Origin: HGM10766 sp900757295
GTDB lineage: Bacteria; Bacillota_I; Bacilli_A; RF39; UBA660
Direction: 5' to 3'
NCBI GenBank assembly: GCA_025992315.1
Contig: DAJPHG010000001.1
Span: 682,001-746,000, forward strand
DNA: 64,000 nt
Position 1 is the stretch's first letter, and every line of letters starts with the position of its first letter. Below the pieces are notes generated by a model that saw only the letters and a list, made by a program, of their open reading frames with translations, did no database searches and had not been told where the DNA came from. Below, piece by piece: positions 42,505 through 51,250 of this stretch. The position numbers were made by a program, and so were the translations under genes.

Positions 42505-43053
42505 ATGACAAGAGTTAAAGGTGGAACTGTTTCTAAAAACAGAAGAAGAAAAGTATTAAAACAAGCAAAGGGATATTTTGGTAGTAAACATAGATTATAT
42601 AAAACTGCTCAAGAACAATTATTCCATAGTGGTGCATATGCATATAGAGATAGAAAACAAAATAAACGTAATTTTAGAAAATTATGGATTACTCGTATAA
42701 ATGCTGCATGTAGAGAAAATGAAATTAGTTATTCTAAATTCATTAATGGACTAAATATTGCTGGTGTTACAGTAAATAGAAAAATGTTAGCTGAATTAGC
42801 TATTGATAGTCCTGCTGCATTCAGTGATTTAGTAAATATTGCTAAGTCTGCTTTAAATGGTGAAAAAGTTAAAACTACTTCTACAAATAAAACTGAAATT
42901 AAAAAAGAAGTAGAAACTAAAAAAGAAGAAGTTGCTGAAAAAAAAGATTATAGTAAAATGACTTTAGCTGAATTAAAAGCTGTTGCTAAAGAACAAGGCT
43001 TAAAAGGTTATTCTACTATGAAAAAAGATGAATTAATCTCTAACTTGAAATAA
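42505..43053 (+). CDS. rplT: 50S ribosomal protein L20 with C-terminal SAP/Rho_N-like extension
   Basis: A 182-aa protein. Residues 1-115 are normal L20 (MTRVKGGTVSKNRRRKVLKQ, KGYFGSKHRLYKTAQEQ, RDRKQNKRNFRKLWI). L20 organises 23S rRNA and represses its own operon. An unusual 65-residue tail follows: a Lys/Glu linker, then KMTLAELKAVAKEQGLKG and MKKDELISNL, a SAP or Rho N-terminal-type helix-extended-loop-helix known to bind nucleic acid. Ordinary L20 is about 118 aa. Confidence 0.95.
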   Translation: MTRVKGGTVSKNRRRKVLKQAKGYFGSKHRLYKTAQEQLFHSGAYAYRDRKQNKRNFRKLWITRINAACRENEISYSKFINGLNIAGVTVNRKMLAELAIDSPAAFSDLVNIAKSALNGEKVKTTSTNKTEIKKEVETKKEEVAEKKDYSKMTLAELKAVAKEQGLKGYSTMKKDELISNLK

Positions 43054-43076
43054 CTCGTTTGAGTTATTTTTTTTTG
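43049..43076 (+). terminator. Terminator after rplT
   Basis: Stem AATAACTC/GAGTTATT (43049-43056, 43061-43068), loop GTTT, then T's. Includes the rplT stop. Confidence 0.9.
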
Positions 43077-43105
43077 TTGACAATATATTTTCTATAGAGT
43101 ATGAT
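43077..43105 (+). promoter_or_regulatory. Promoter
   Basis: TTGACA at 43077-43082, 17 bp, TATGAT at 43100-43105. Confidence 0.85.
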
Positions 43106-43129
43106 AACGCTAGAAGATGGTGGTAATTG

Positions 43130-44263
43130 GTGAGTGCAGTAAAAAAATTGAAACAAATTATATTAAATGAATGTGAAAATTATGAAGAAGAAGAAATTCT
43201 TGATTATAATTCTTTTGTTGATAAATTTTATGATGATTACTTTTTTGAAGAAATCATAACTATTTATAATGATTCTGGAGAAATTTATTTTAACAATGTG
43301 ATGGATGCAGTAACTTATTTGGAAGAATCGATAGCGGATAGTTATAAAATAAAAGTTCAATATTCTGCTGTAGAACATCTTGATGAAATTACAGGCACTA
43401 TTTATGATGCATTAACTAATGAAACTAATTTTACTGATGAGGAATGTAGTGAAATAATATCTTTTTTAACTGAAGATTTTTTAAATACTTATAAATTTAT
43501 TAGCAATATTGATGAAGAAACTTTAGAAATAATTGATTTAATAACATCAACTGATGATATAGAAAGCTTATTCTATGAAGATGAAAATGTTAATGGAGTT
43601 TTACTAAGTTCTTATATAGAGGGAGTAATTAAAGAAAAAGACCTAGATGAATACGACCAGATCATTGAAGAAATTCCATTTCAAGTGAATGATACTAAAA
43701 TTGAAATTTATCGTGATATAAATACTTTTACAAGAAATTTATTATTGAGTTTATATGATTATCTAATTGAAGAAGATTATAAAGATAAAGATGCAGATGC
43801 ATTTTTGATTTCTTATTTAAAATTAGATCTTAGCTTAAGTAGATTTAATAATAATTTATTTCAGGATATATATGGTGGAATTGAAGAGAGTGAAAAGGAT
43901 TTAAAAAAATATATGTTGGCTATTGTTATTTATGATTTTTATCAATCTGTATATACTAAACATGTTGAATATGTTAAAGATGTTAAAGATGTTAAAGATG
44001 TTAAAGATGTTAACAAAGTTTTAATTGCTCCAACTTTTTTAGAAACGCTTTATTTAGATTTTATTGAAAGACATAATTTAAATGATTGTATGACATTATT
44101 TAAAAATGATCCTGAATTTAATAAATTAGCTATAGAACATTTTATAATATATAATACCTTTGAAAAATCTGATAGTAAAAATTATGATTTAGATGAGTCT
44201 ATTTATAATAAGTTCGCACCTATATCATCAATAGAAAAGTTATCTAGAAAAATACAAAATTAA
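43130..44263 (+). CDS. Acidic helical protein with VKD triplet repeats, unknown
   Basis: A 377-aa protein starting at GTG 43130 (GATGGTGG upstream; the TTG three bases earlier is too near). It is acidic, largely helical and soluble. A short stretch of VKD four times (9-bp DNA repeat GTTAAAGAT at 43973-44008) lies at about residue 285. No family recognised. Monocistronic with its own promoter. Confidence 0.6.
   Translation: MSAVKKLKQIILNECENYEEEEILDYNSFVDKFYDDYFFEEIITIYNDSGEIYFNNVMDAVTYLEESIADSYKIKVQYSAVEHLDEITGTIYDALTNETNFTDEECSEIISFLTEDFLNTYKFISNIDEETLEIIDLITSTDDIESLFYEDENVNGVLLSSYIEGVIKEKDLDEYDQIIEEIPFQVNDTKIEIYRDINTFTRNLLLSLYDYLIEEDYKDKDADAFLISYLKLDLSLSRFNNNLFQDIYGGIEESEKDLKKYMLAIVIYDFYQSVYTKHVEYVKDVKDVKDVKDVNKVLIAPTFLETLYLDFIERHNLNDCMTLFKNDPEFNKLAIEHFIIYNTFEKSDSKNYDLDESIYNKFAPISSIEKLSRKIQN
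43973..44008 (+). repeat. 9-bp tandem repeat (GTTAAAGAT x4)
   Basis: Four exact in-frame copies. Slippage would add or remove VKD units without a frameshift. Confidence 0.85.
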
Positions 44264-44323
44264 TAAGACTATTAAGAAATTAATAGTTTTTTATTTTGTT
44301 TAAACGATTTTTTGTGATATTTT

Positions 44324-44352
44324 TTGACAACTTTCTTATCTTCTTGTATAAT
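44324..44352 (+). promoter_or_regulatory. Consensus promoter of ftsA-ftsZ
   Basis: TTGACA at 44324-44329, 17 bp, TATAAT at 44347-44352. Confidence 0.9.
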
Positions 44353-44374
44353 TAATTATTATAAGGAGGTTAGA

Positions 44375-45619
44375 ATGAGACAGATAATTTCCAGCATAGA
44401 TATTGGTAGTTCAAGTATAAAAATTGTTGTTGGAGAAATGGTAAAAAACAAGCTAAATATATTAGCAGTTTCTGACACTCCTAGTTTAGGCATAAATAAG
44501 GGATTAATTGTTAATGCCAAAGATTTTATTGATTCTTTGAAAAAAGGGCTTAATAAAGCTGAAGAAACTATTGGCTTAAAAATAAAGAAAACAATTGTTA
44601 ATATTCCTGCAAACAATGCTAATTTTTATATTACTGAGGGAAGTACGACAATTACAAATGAAGATCATATTGTTACAGGCAATGATATTGCCAGAGCACT
44701 TCAAGGATGTGTATATAATAAATTTAAATCTTCAGAGGAATTAATTAGTATAATGCCTATTTATTTTTTAATTAATGATGAAACAAAAGTTAAAGATCCA
44801 AAAAATATTATAGCTAATAAGCTAACTGCTAAAAGTGTAATAGTTACAACACCTAAAAAAAATGTATATTCAGTATTAACTTGTTTAGAAAAACTAAATA
44901 TTGAAGTAATAGATATTACATTAAATAGTATTGGTGATTATTATGCTAATAATTATAATGATTTAAATGATAAAGTTGGTGCTATTGTTAACATGGGGCA
45001 TGAAACTACAACTGTATCTATTTTTAATAAGGGAGTATTAACTAATACAAATATTATTGATTTAGGTGGCAAAAATGTAGAAAATGACATTTCTTTTATC
45101 TATAAAATTAATAAAAATGATGCTCATAATTTAAAGGAAAAGTTATCACTAGCACATAAGCGTCTTGCTCAAGCGAGTGAAGTTGAAAAAGTTACCAATA
45201 AGCTTGGCGAAGAAATTAAAGTAAATCAATATGAAATTAGTGAAATTGTTATGAGTAGGTTATTGGAAATTTTAAAATTGGTTAAAAAAGAAATTAACCT
45301 CTTAACAAAAAAAGAAATTAGTTATATAATATTTACTGGTGGAGTAACAGAAAGTTTAGATTTTGAACTTGTTTTAGAAAGTGTATATGGTAAATCTGCT
45401 GCTGTAACTCAAATAAAAGAAATTGGGGTTAGAAATAATATTTATTCATCTGCTGTTGGTATGATTAAATATTTTTGTGATAAAATGCAATTTAGAAATA
45501 AAAAGGTTTCAATTTTTAGTATTGAGGAACAAGAAGAATTAGGAACTTTTGAAAAATATATTAATGTATCTGAAAATTCAGTTTTAGGTAAATTATTTGG
45601 ATATTTTTTTGATAATTAA
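44375..45619 (+). CDS. ftsA: Cell division protein FtsA
   Basis: A 414-aa actin-family ATPase from ATG 44375 behind AAGGAGG. The phosphate-1 loop is SIDIGSSSIKIVVGE, with GAIVNMGHETTTVSIF (phosphate 2) and IIFTGGVTESLDF (adenosine). It tethers FtsZ to the membrane. A C-terminal amphipathic helix is plausible (NSVLGKLFGYFFDN). Immediately upstream of ftsZ. Confidence 0.95.
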   Translation: MRQIISSIDIGSSSIKIVVGEMVKNKLNILAVSDTPSLGINKGLIVNAKDFIDSLKKGLNKAEETIGLKIKKTIVNIPANNANFYITEGSTTITNEDHIVTGNDIARALQGCVYNKFKSSEELISIMPIYFLINDETKVKDPKNIIANKLTAKSVIVTTPKKNVYSVLTCLEKLNIEVIDITLNSIGDYYANNYNDLNDKVGAIVNMGHETTTVSIFNKGVLTNTNIIDLGGKNVENDISFIYKINKNDAHNLKEKLSLAHKRLAQASEVEKVTNKLGEEIKVNQYEISEIVMSRLLEILKLVKKEINLLTKKEISYIIFTGGVTESLDFELVLESVYGKSAAVTQIKEIGVRNNIYSSAVGMIKYFCDKMQFRNKKVSIFSIEEQEELGTFEKYINVSENSVLGKLFGYFFDN

Positions 45620-45631
45620 GGAGAGAATATA

Positions 45632-46714
45632 ATGTATAATAGTCAATTTGATCAAATCGCAAAAATTAAAGTAATTGGAGTTGGCGGCGGAGGAAATAAT
45701 GCTGTTAACCGAATGATAGAATCTGGAGTAGAAAATGTTGAATTCATAGTAGCAAACACAGATATTCAAGTATTAAATTCTTCTAAAGCAGAGGTTAAAC
45801 TTCAAATTGGAGCTAGTATTACTGATGGTTTAGGTGCTGGTGCTAATCCTGAAATAGGACGTCAAGCAGCAGAAGAAAGTAGAAGTGAAATTGAAGAAGC
45901 TTTACGTGGAGCTGATATGGTATTTGTTGCTTGTGGAATGGGAGGCGGTACTGGTACTGGTGCTGGTCCTGTTATTGCTCAAATAGCTCAAAGTTTAGGG
46001 GCTTTAACTGTAGGTATTGTTACTAAACCTTTTAAATTTGAAGGTAAAAAGCGTACTGAACAAGCTTTAGTTGGTATTGAAGAATTAAGAAAAAATGTTG
46101 ATACCCTAATTATTATTCCAAATGATCGCTTAAGAGATATTATTGATAAAACTACTCCAATGGTAGAAGCATTTAAAGAAGTAGATAATGTATTACGTCG
46201 TGGTGTACAATCTATATCTGATTTGATTGCTGTATCAGGTTTAGTTAACCTAGACTTTGCAGATGTTAAAGCAGTTATGGAAAATAGAGGCAATGCTTTA
46301 ATTGGAATTGGTATGGGTATTGGAGAAAATAGAGCTATAGAAGCTGCAAAACAAGCAGTATCTAGTCCTTTACTTGAAGCTAGTATTGCAGGTGCTACTG
46401 ATGCAATTATTAATATTACAGGTGGTAATTCTTTAACTTTATTTGAAGCTGAAGATGCTGCTGAAGTAGTAAGAGCTGCTGCAAATACTGATATTAATAC
46501 AATTTTTGGTGCTGTAATTAATGAAAACTTAAATGATGAAGTAATTGTTACTGTTATAGCAACAGGCTTTGATGATGAAGCAGAAAATAGTGATTCTTCT
46601 TATTCTTATCAAACTGAAACAAAACCTTCAAGAAGAGCGACATCTATGGATGATGATAGTGATATAGATTCTGAAATAGATATTCCTCCATTCTTAAGAA
46701 ACAGAGATTATTAA
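45632..46714 (+). CDS. ftsZ: Cell division GTPase FtsZ
   Basis: A 360-aa tubulin homolog. KVIGVGGGGNNAVNRM begins the GTPase domain, and the tubulin signature GGGTGTGAGP is present, with the T7 region NLDFADVKAVM later. A short linker ends in DIPPFLRNRDY, the conserved FtsA-binding tail. Thirteen bases after ftsA. Confidence 0.98.
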   Translation: MYNSQFDQIAKIKVIGVGGGGNNAVNRMIESGVENVEFIVANTDIQVLNSSKAEVKLQIGASITDGLGAGANPEIGRQAAEESRSEIEEALRGADMVFVACGMGGGTGTGAGPVIAQIAQSLGALTVGIVTKPFKFEGKKRTEQALVGIEELRKNVDTLIIIPNDRLRDIIDKTTPMVEAFKEVDNVLRRGVQSISDLIAVSGLVNLDFADVKAVMENRGNALIGIGMGIGENRAIEAAKQAVSSPLLEASIAGATDAIINITGGNSLTLFEAEDAAEVVRAAANTDINTIFGAVINENLNDEVIVTVIATGFDDEAENSDSSYSYQTETKPSRRATSMDDDSDIDSEIDIPPFLRNRDY

Positions 46715-46726
46715 TATCTCTTTTTT
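46703..46726 (+). terminator. Terminator after ftsZ
   Basis: A 6-bp stem AGAGAT/ATCTCT (46703-46708, 46716-46721) enclosing the stop codon, then T6. Confidence 0.65.
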
Positions 46727-46796
46727 GTTTACATCAAATAGTTTTATTAGATGATAATTATATAAAATTATAGTATAATTATATAGGTGGTAAATT

Positions 46797-47870
46797 ATGA
46801 AAATCATTGTTAGTGCAGGTGGAACCGGAGGACATATATATCCGGCTTTAGCTATTATTAATAAATTTAAGGAAAAAGAAAAAGATTTAGAAGTTTTATA
46901 TATAGGAACTCATAATCGTATGGAAAAAGATATTATTCCAAAAGAAAATATAAAATATGAATCTTTAGAAATATATGGCTTTAGTAAAACTAATATTTTA
47001 AGAGATATAAAAAATATTAATTTAATAAGAAAAGCTAAGAAAAAATGTAAAAAAATCATGTTAGACTTTAAACCTGATATAGTTATAGGTGCAGGTGGTT
47101 ATGTAACTTATCCTGTTATAAGTGTAGCTAGTAAACTAGGTATTAAAACATTTATTCATGAACAAAATTCTATACCTGGTAAATCAAATTTAGCTTTAGC
47201 TAAAAAATGTTCATTAATAGGGGTATCTTTTAAAGAGTCTATTGATTATTTTAAAAATTCAAATGTATTTTATAGTGGCAATCCTTGTAGTGAAAATGCT
47301 ATAAATATTAAAAAAGCAGATAAAACTAAACTTGGTTTTCATAATGATAAAAAATTAGTTATATTTGTATCTGGATCTTTAGGAAGTTCTAGTATTAATA
47401 GTAAAGTAAAAGATTACTTAGTTAATTTTAATGATAACTATGAAATTTTATATATTACAGGAAAAAACTTGTATGATAATTTTGTAGAGAATGAAAAATT
47501 TAATAAAAATATAAAAGTTATACCATTTTATAATAATTTAAGCTCCTTAATGAAATCAGCAGATTTAGTTGTTACAAGAGCTGGAGCATCGACAATAAGT
47601 GAACTTGTTGCATTAAATATTCCTGCAATTTATATACCAAGTCCTTATGTAGCAAATAATCATCAATATTATAATGCTTTAGCAATTAAAAATGCCCATG
47701 CTGGTGAGATGATTGAAGAAAAAGATCTAAATTCAGAAATTATAAAAAATAAAATTAATGAAATATTAAATGATTCTAATAAAATTAATATAATGAAAGA
47801 AAATTTAAAGAAACTTGCTATAAAAAATAGTAGTGAAAAGATTTATGAAAAAATAAAAGAAATAATTTAA
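46797..47870 (+). CDS. murG: UDP-GlcNAc:lipid I transferase MurG
   Basis: A 357-aa GT28 glycosyltransferase: VSAGGTGGHIYPALAI (diphosphate loop), DIVIGAGGYVTYPV, HEQNSIPGKSN and the donor motif VVTRAGASTISEL with PAIYIPSPYVANNHQ. It adds GlcNAc to lipid I at the membrane. Own promoter-like TATAAT about 30 bp upstream. divIB follows. Confidence 0.96.
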   Translation: MKIIVSAGGTGGHIYPALAIINKFKEKEKDLEVLYIGTHNRMEKDIIPKENIKYESLEIYGFSKTNILRDIKNINLIRKAKKKCKKIMLDFKPDIVIGAGGYVTYPVISVASKLGIKTFIHEQNSIPGKSNLALAKKCSLIGVSFKESIDYFKNSNVFYSGNPCSENAINIKKADKTKLGFHNDKKLVIFVSGSLGSSSINSKVKDYLVNFNDNYEILYITGKNLYDNFVENEKFNKNIKVIPFYNNLSSLMKSADLVVTRAGASTISELVALNIPAIYIPSPYVANNHQYYNALAIKNAHAGEMIEEKDLNSEIIKNKINEILNDSNKINIMKENLKKLAIKNSSEKIYEKIKEII

Positions 47871-47884
47871 AAAGGGAAAAGTAT

Positions 47885-48595
47885 ATGGCAACAAAAAAAG
47901 TAAAGGTTAAAAAATTTAGTTTCAAAAGATTATTGTTATTATTACTAGTATTGTATATAATTGGTTTTGCAATTTATTATTTTTTAAAAATGCCAATTAA
48001 AAATATTTATATTAAAGGTACTGATTTAATTACTGATAATGAAATAATAACAACGGCAAAAATAAAAGATTATCCTTCTTTTTTTAAATGTTCAAATTAT
48101 ACTTTATCCAATAGAATAAAAAAAATACCATTAGTAAAAGATGTTAAAATAAAGAAGAATATTTTTGGAAAACTTACTATATATGTAAGTGAATATAAAA
48201 TATTATTTTATAATTTAGAAAGTCAAAAATTAGTTTTAGAAAATAATAAGTCTATAGAAAACAATGATAATTATAAAGGGGTACCAACATTAATCAATTA
48301 TGTTCCCGATAAGATATATAAAAGATTAACTAAAAGTTTGTTAAAAGTGGATAGTGATATTTTAGCTTTAATAAGTGAAATTGAATATTCTCCTACTAAA
48401 AATAATGATGAAGTTATAGATGATACCAGATTTATTTTAAGAATGAATGATGGTAATACGGTTTATGCTAATTTACTTAATATTAAAAATTTAAACCATT
48501 ATAAAGAAATATATTCAACTTTAAATAATGAAAAGGGAAGCTTATATTTAGACAGCAGTAATAAAGAAAATTTTTATTTTCAAAAATATGAATAG
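47885..48595 (+). CDS. divIB: Cell division protein DivIB/FtsQ
   Basis: A 236-aa protein. A cytoplasmic Lys-rich start is followed by a transmembrane helix at about 15-33, then a POTRA domain (PIKNIYIKGTDLITDNEIITTAKIK) and the extracellular beta domain. It scaffolds FtsL/FtsB in the divisome. Position after murG is typical. Confidence 0.9.
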   Translation: MATKKVKVKKFSFKRLLLLLLVLYIIGFAIYYFLKMPIKNIYIKGTDLITDNEIITTAKIKDYPSFFKCSNYTLSNRIKKIPLVKDVKIKKNIFGKLTIYVSEYKILFYNLESQKLVLENNKSIENNDNYKGVPTLINYVPDKIYKRLTKSLLKVDSDILALISEIEYSPTKNNDEVIDDTRFILRMNDGNTVYANLLNIKNLNHYKEIYSTLNNEKGSLYLDSSNKENFYFQKYE

Positions 48596-48604
48596 GTGAT
48601 AAAA

Positions 48605-49219
48605 GTGAACATTAATTATAATAAAGAAATGGAAAAATTATTAGAAGAAATAAGTAGAGAAAAAATTGTGCCTGAATTATTATTACATAGTTGTTGTGCT
48701 CCTTGTTCATCTGCTGTTATAGAACGTCTTGCATCTTATTTTAATATTTCTATTCTTTATTATAATCCTAATATTGAACCCTATGATGAATATTTAAAAA
48801 GAAAAGAAGAGCAGATAAAATTTATTCAATCTATTAATGTAAAAAATAAGTTGGATATTATAGATTGTGATTATGACAATGAGAAATATCATGAATTAGT
48901 AAAAAATTTAGAGCAAGAAAAAGAAGGGGGAAAAAGATGCTTTAAATGTTATGAATTACGTTTAGAGTATACGGCTTTAAAAGGAAAAGAGTTAGGCTAT
49001 GATTATTTTGGAACTACTTTAACTGTTAGTCCTTTTAAAAATAGTAATAAATTAAATGAGATTGGATTAGAGTTAGCTGATAAATATAAAGTAAAATATC
49101 TAGTTTCTGATTTTAAGAAAAAAGATGGTTATAAAAGAAGCATTGAATTATCAAAGCAATATAATTTATATCGTCAAAATTATTGTGGTTGTGTTTATTC
49201 AAAGAAAGAGGATGATTAA
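48605..49219 (+). CDS. queH: Epoxyqueuosine reductase QueH
   Basis: A 204-aa protein from GTG 48605 (AGGTGAT upstream; the GTG at 48596 overlaps it). The iron-sulfur cysteines are in LLLHSCCAPC, KRCFKCYELRLE and YRQNYCGCVY. It catalyses the last queuosine step on tRNA. No other queuosine genes are near. Follows divIB with coupled spacing. Confidence 0.95.
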   Translation: MNINYNKEMEKLLEEISREKIVPELLLHSCCAPCSSAVIERLASYFNISILYYNPNIEPYDEYLKRKEEQIKFIQSINVKNKLDIIDCDYDNEKYHELVKNLEQEKEGGKRCFKCYELRLEYTALKGKELGYDYFGTTLTVSPFKNSNKLNEIGLELADKYKVKYLVSDFKKKDGYKRSIELSKQYNLYRQNYCGCVYSKKEDD

Positions 49220-49221
49220 AA

Positions 49222-49641
49222 ATGAATTATATATTAGCTATTATAAGTACTATACCTTTTTTTGCTTATATATATCTATTAATTAAAGAAGAAATCATGG
49301 TTGATAAAAAGGATTATAAATTATTTAGATTTGATACGCTAATATTGATTGCAATATTTATTTATTTTGCTAAGTTTAAAGTTGTTTTTGTAAATAAATT
49401 ATTATTTTTTACAATATGTTTATATTTATTTGTAAATAAATTATATGAAAAAAAATTAAAAGAAAAGTTAGATATTAAAGCAAATAAGGTAGAAATAATT
49501 ATAGGTTATGTATTAGCTATTTTACCTTTTTTACCTTATATTTTATGGAGAAAGTTATTAATTAGTTATCTTCTTGCATTTGGATTTATTTTAGTATTTC
49601 ATTTAATAATGATTATTGTAAATAAAATTTTAAAAAAATAG
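49222..49641 (+). CDS. Four-helix membrane protein, unknown
   Basis: A 139-aa very hydrophobic protein with about four transmembrane segments joined by Lys-rich loops (KEKLDIKANKVE). No motif recognised. Starts two bases after queH and ends before a terminator. Confidence 0.55.
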   Translation: MNYILAIISTIPFFAYIYLLIKEEIMVDKKDYKLFRFDTLILIAIFIYFAKFKVVFVNKLLFFTICLYLFVNKLYEKKLKEKLDIKANKVEIIIGYVLAILPFLPYILWRKLLISYLLAFGFILVFHLIMIIVNKILKK

Positions 49642-49659
49642 TTTTTATCCTAAAATATG

Positions 49660-49684
49660 ACATAGTTTAAACTATGTTTTTTTT
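49660..49684 (+). terminator. Terminator
   Basis: Perfect palindrome ACATAGTTTAAACTATGT (49660-49677) with T8. Confidence 0.8.
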
Positions 49685-49706
49685 ATAATTATTATGGTGA
49701 TAATAT

Positions 49707-50501
49707 ATGACTGTATATATTGATTTAGTATTTATAATAAATTTATTTTTTGATTTTTTATTACTGACTTGTGTAAAGATGATTTTAAAAAGATATATTA
49801 AAATATATAGAATAATATTAGGAGCAATATTTGGAAGTTTAAGTACTTTTTTATTATTTATTAAAATTAATAGTTTAGAGTTATTTGCGTTTAAGATAAT
49901 TATTAGTTTAATAATGATTTTAGTAACATTTGGTTATAAAAATATAAGATATTATTTTAAAAATTTTATTACACTATATATGGTTAGTTGTGTTTTAGGA
50001 GGATTTTTGTATTTTCTTAATAATAGTTTTTCTTATAAAAGAGAAGGATTAGTATTTTTTTATAAAGGTATTTCTATTAATATAATATTTATGATTATTT
50101 TAACACCAATCATTGTATATATTTATATTAAAGAAAGTAGAGTTTTAAAAGATGAGTACAGTAATTATTATGAAGTTACAATGGTAAATGATAGTAATAA
50201 AACTATTAAATTTAATGGCTATTTAGATACCGGAAATAACCTTATAGATCCAATAAGTAAAAAAAGAGTGATTTTAGTTAATAAAAATTTAATTGATAAT
50301 TTTGTAAACATAAGAAGTCCTATATATGTACCTATTAAAACAGTCAATAAAAGTAGTTTATTAGAATGTTTTAAAGTTAAGGAAATATATATAAATAATA
50401 GATTAATAAATAATGTTTTAGTTGGTACTATTGATAGTAAGTTATATTTAGATAATATTGATTGTCTTTTAAATAATAAACTAAAAGGAGAGATTATATA
50501 A
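49707..50501 (+). CDS. spoIIGA: Sporulation aspartic protease SpoIIGA
   Basis: A 264-aa protein. The N-terminal ~140 residues form about five transmembrane helices. The C-terminal protease half has GYLDTGNNLIDP with catalytic Asp174, the retropepsin-like motif. It cleaves the pro-peptide of SigE after a forespore signal. Its stop overlaps the sigE start by one base (TAATG), the classic spoIIG operon. Confidence 0.95.
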   Translation: MTVYIDLVFIINLFFDFLLLTCVKMILKRYIKIYRIILGAIFGSLSTFLLFIKINSLELFAFKIIISLIMILVTFGYKNIRYYFKNFITLYMVSCVLGGFLYFLNNSFSYKREGLVFFYKGISINIIFMIILTPIIVYIYIKESRVLKDEYSNYYEVTMVNDSNKTIKFNGYLDTGNNLIDPISKKRVILVNKNLIDNFVNIRSPIYVPIKTVNKSSLLECFKVKEIYINNRLINNVLVGTIDSKLYLDNIDCLLNNKLKGEII

Positions 50502-51193
50502 TGTTAAAAAAGTTAAAAGAATTTTTAAGAAGTCTAAAACTTAAATATGAAGAATGTTTCTTTATAGGTAGTACTGATATTTTACCTCCACCACTTGATA
50601 AAAATGAGGAATTAGAATGTATTATTAAAGCTCAAGAAGGTGATATAGAAGCAAGAAATAAATTAATTGAACATAATTTAAGATTAGTTGTTTTTTTAGC
50701 TAAAAAGTATGAAAATACAGGATATGATATTGAAGATTTAGTTAGTATTGGATCTATAGGTCTTATTAAAGGAATAAAAACTTATAAAATAGATAAAAAT
50801 ATTAAACTTGCTACTTATGCTTCTAGGTGTATTGCTAATGAAATATTAATGTTTTTAAGAAAGAATAAAAAAAGAAGAGGAGAGATATCTTTAGAAGATG
50901 CTTTAAATTATGATTCTGAAGGTAATGAATTGCATCTAGAAGATATATTGGGAACTGATAATGATATTGTTATTAAGGCTTTTGAAGATAAAATGGATAA
51001 ACAATTGTTGTCTAAGCATTTAAATGATTTAGATAATAGAGAAAAGCAAATAATGATTTTAAGATATGGTTTAAATAATACAAAAGAATTTACTCAAAAA
51101 GAAGTAGCAGAAATGTTAGGAATATCGCAATCATATATTTCAAGAATAGAAAAGAAAGTTATTTCAAAACTACAAAATATTTTAAATGTTTAG
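50501..51193 (+). CDS. sigE: Sigma-E factor (early mother cell)
   Basis: A 230-aa sigma-70 protein with an amphipathic pro-sequence (MLKKLKEFLRSLKLKYEECFFIGS). DILPPPLDKNEE and ARNKLIEHNLRLVVFLAKKYENTG, LATYASRCIANEILMFLR and the HTH FTQKEVAEMLGISQSYISRIEKKV follow. Identity is confirmed by spoIIGA upstream. SigE would control yunB, cotE and probably the recombinase of the cotE element. Confidence 0.96.
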   Translation: MLKKLKEFLRSLKLKYEECFFIGSTDILPPPLDKNEELECIIKAQEGDIEARNKLIEHNLRLVVFLAKKYENTGYDIEDLVSIGSIGLIKGIKTYKIDKNIKLATYASRCIANEILMFLRKNKKRRGEISLEDALNYDSEGNELHLEDILGTDNDIVIKAFEDKMDKQLLSKHLNDLDNREKQIMILRYGLNNTKEFTQKEVAEMLGISQSYISRIEKKVISKLQNILNV

Positions 51194-51250
51194 TTTAAAA
51201 TATTTTTTTATTATGTTAAAATAATATATAGAATAATTGTAGGTGAAAAC

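Noticed and set aside
45988..46293. Minus-strand ORF within ftsZ
   Set aside because: Antisense to conserved FtsZ sequence; a by-product of its codon usage.
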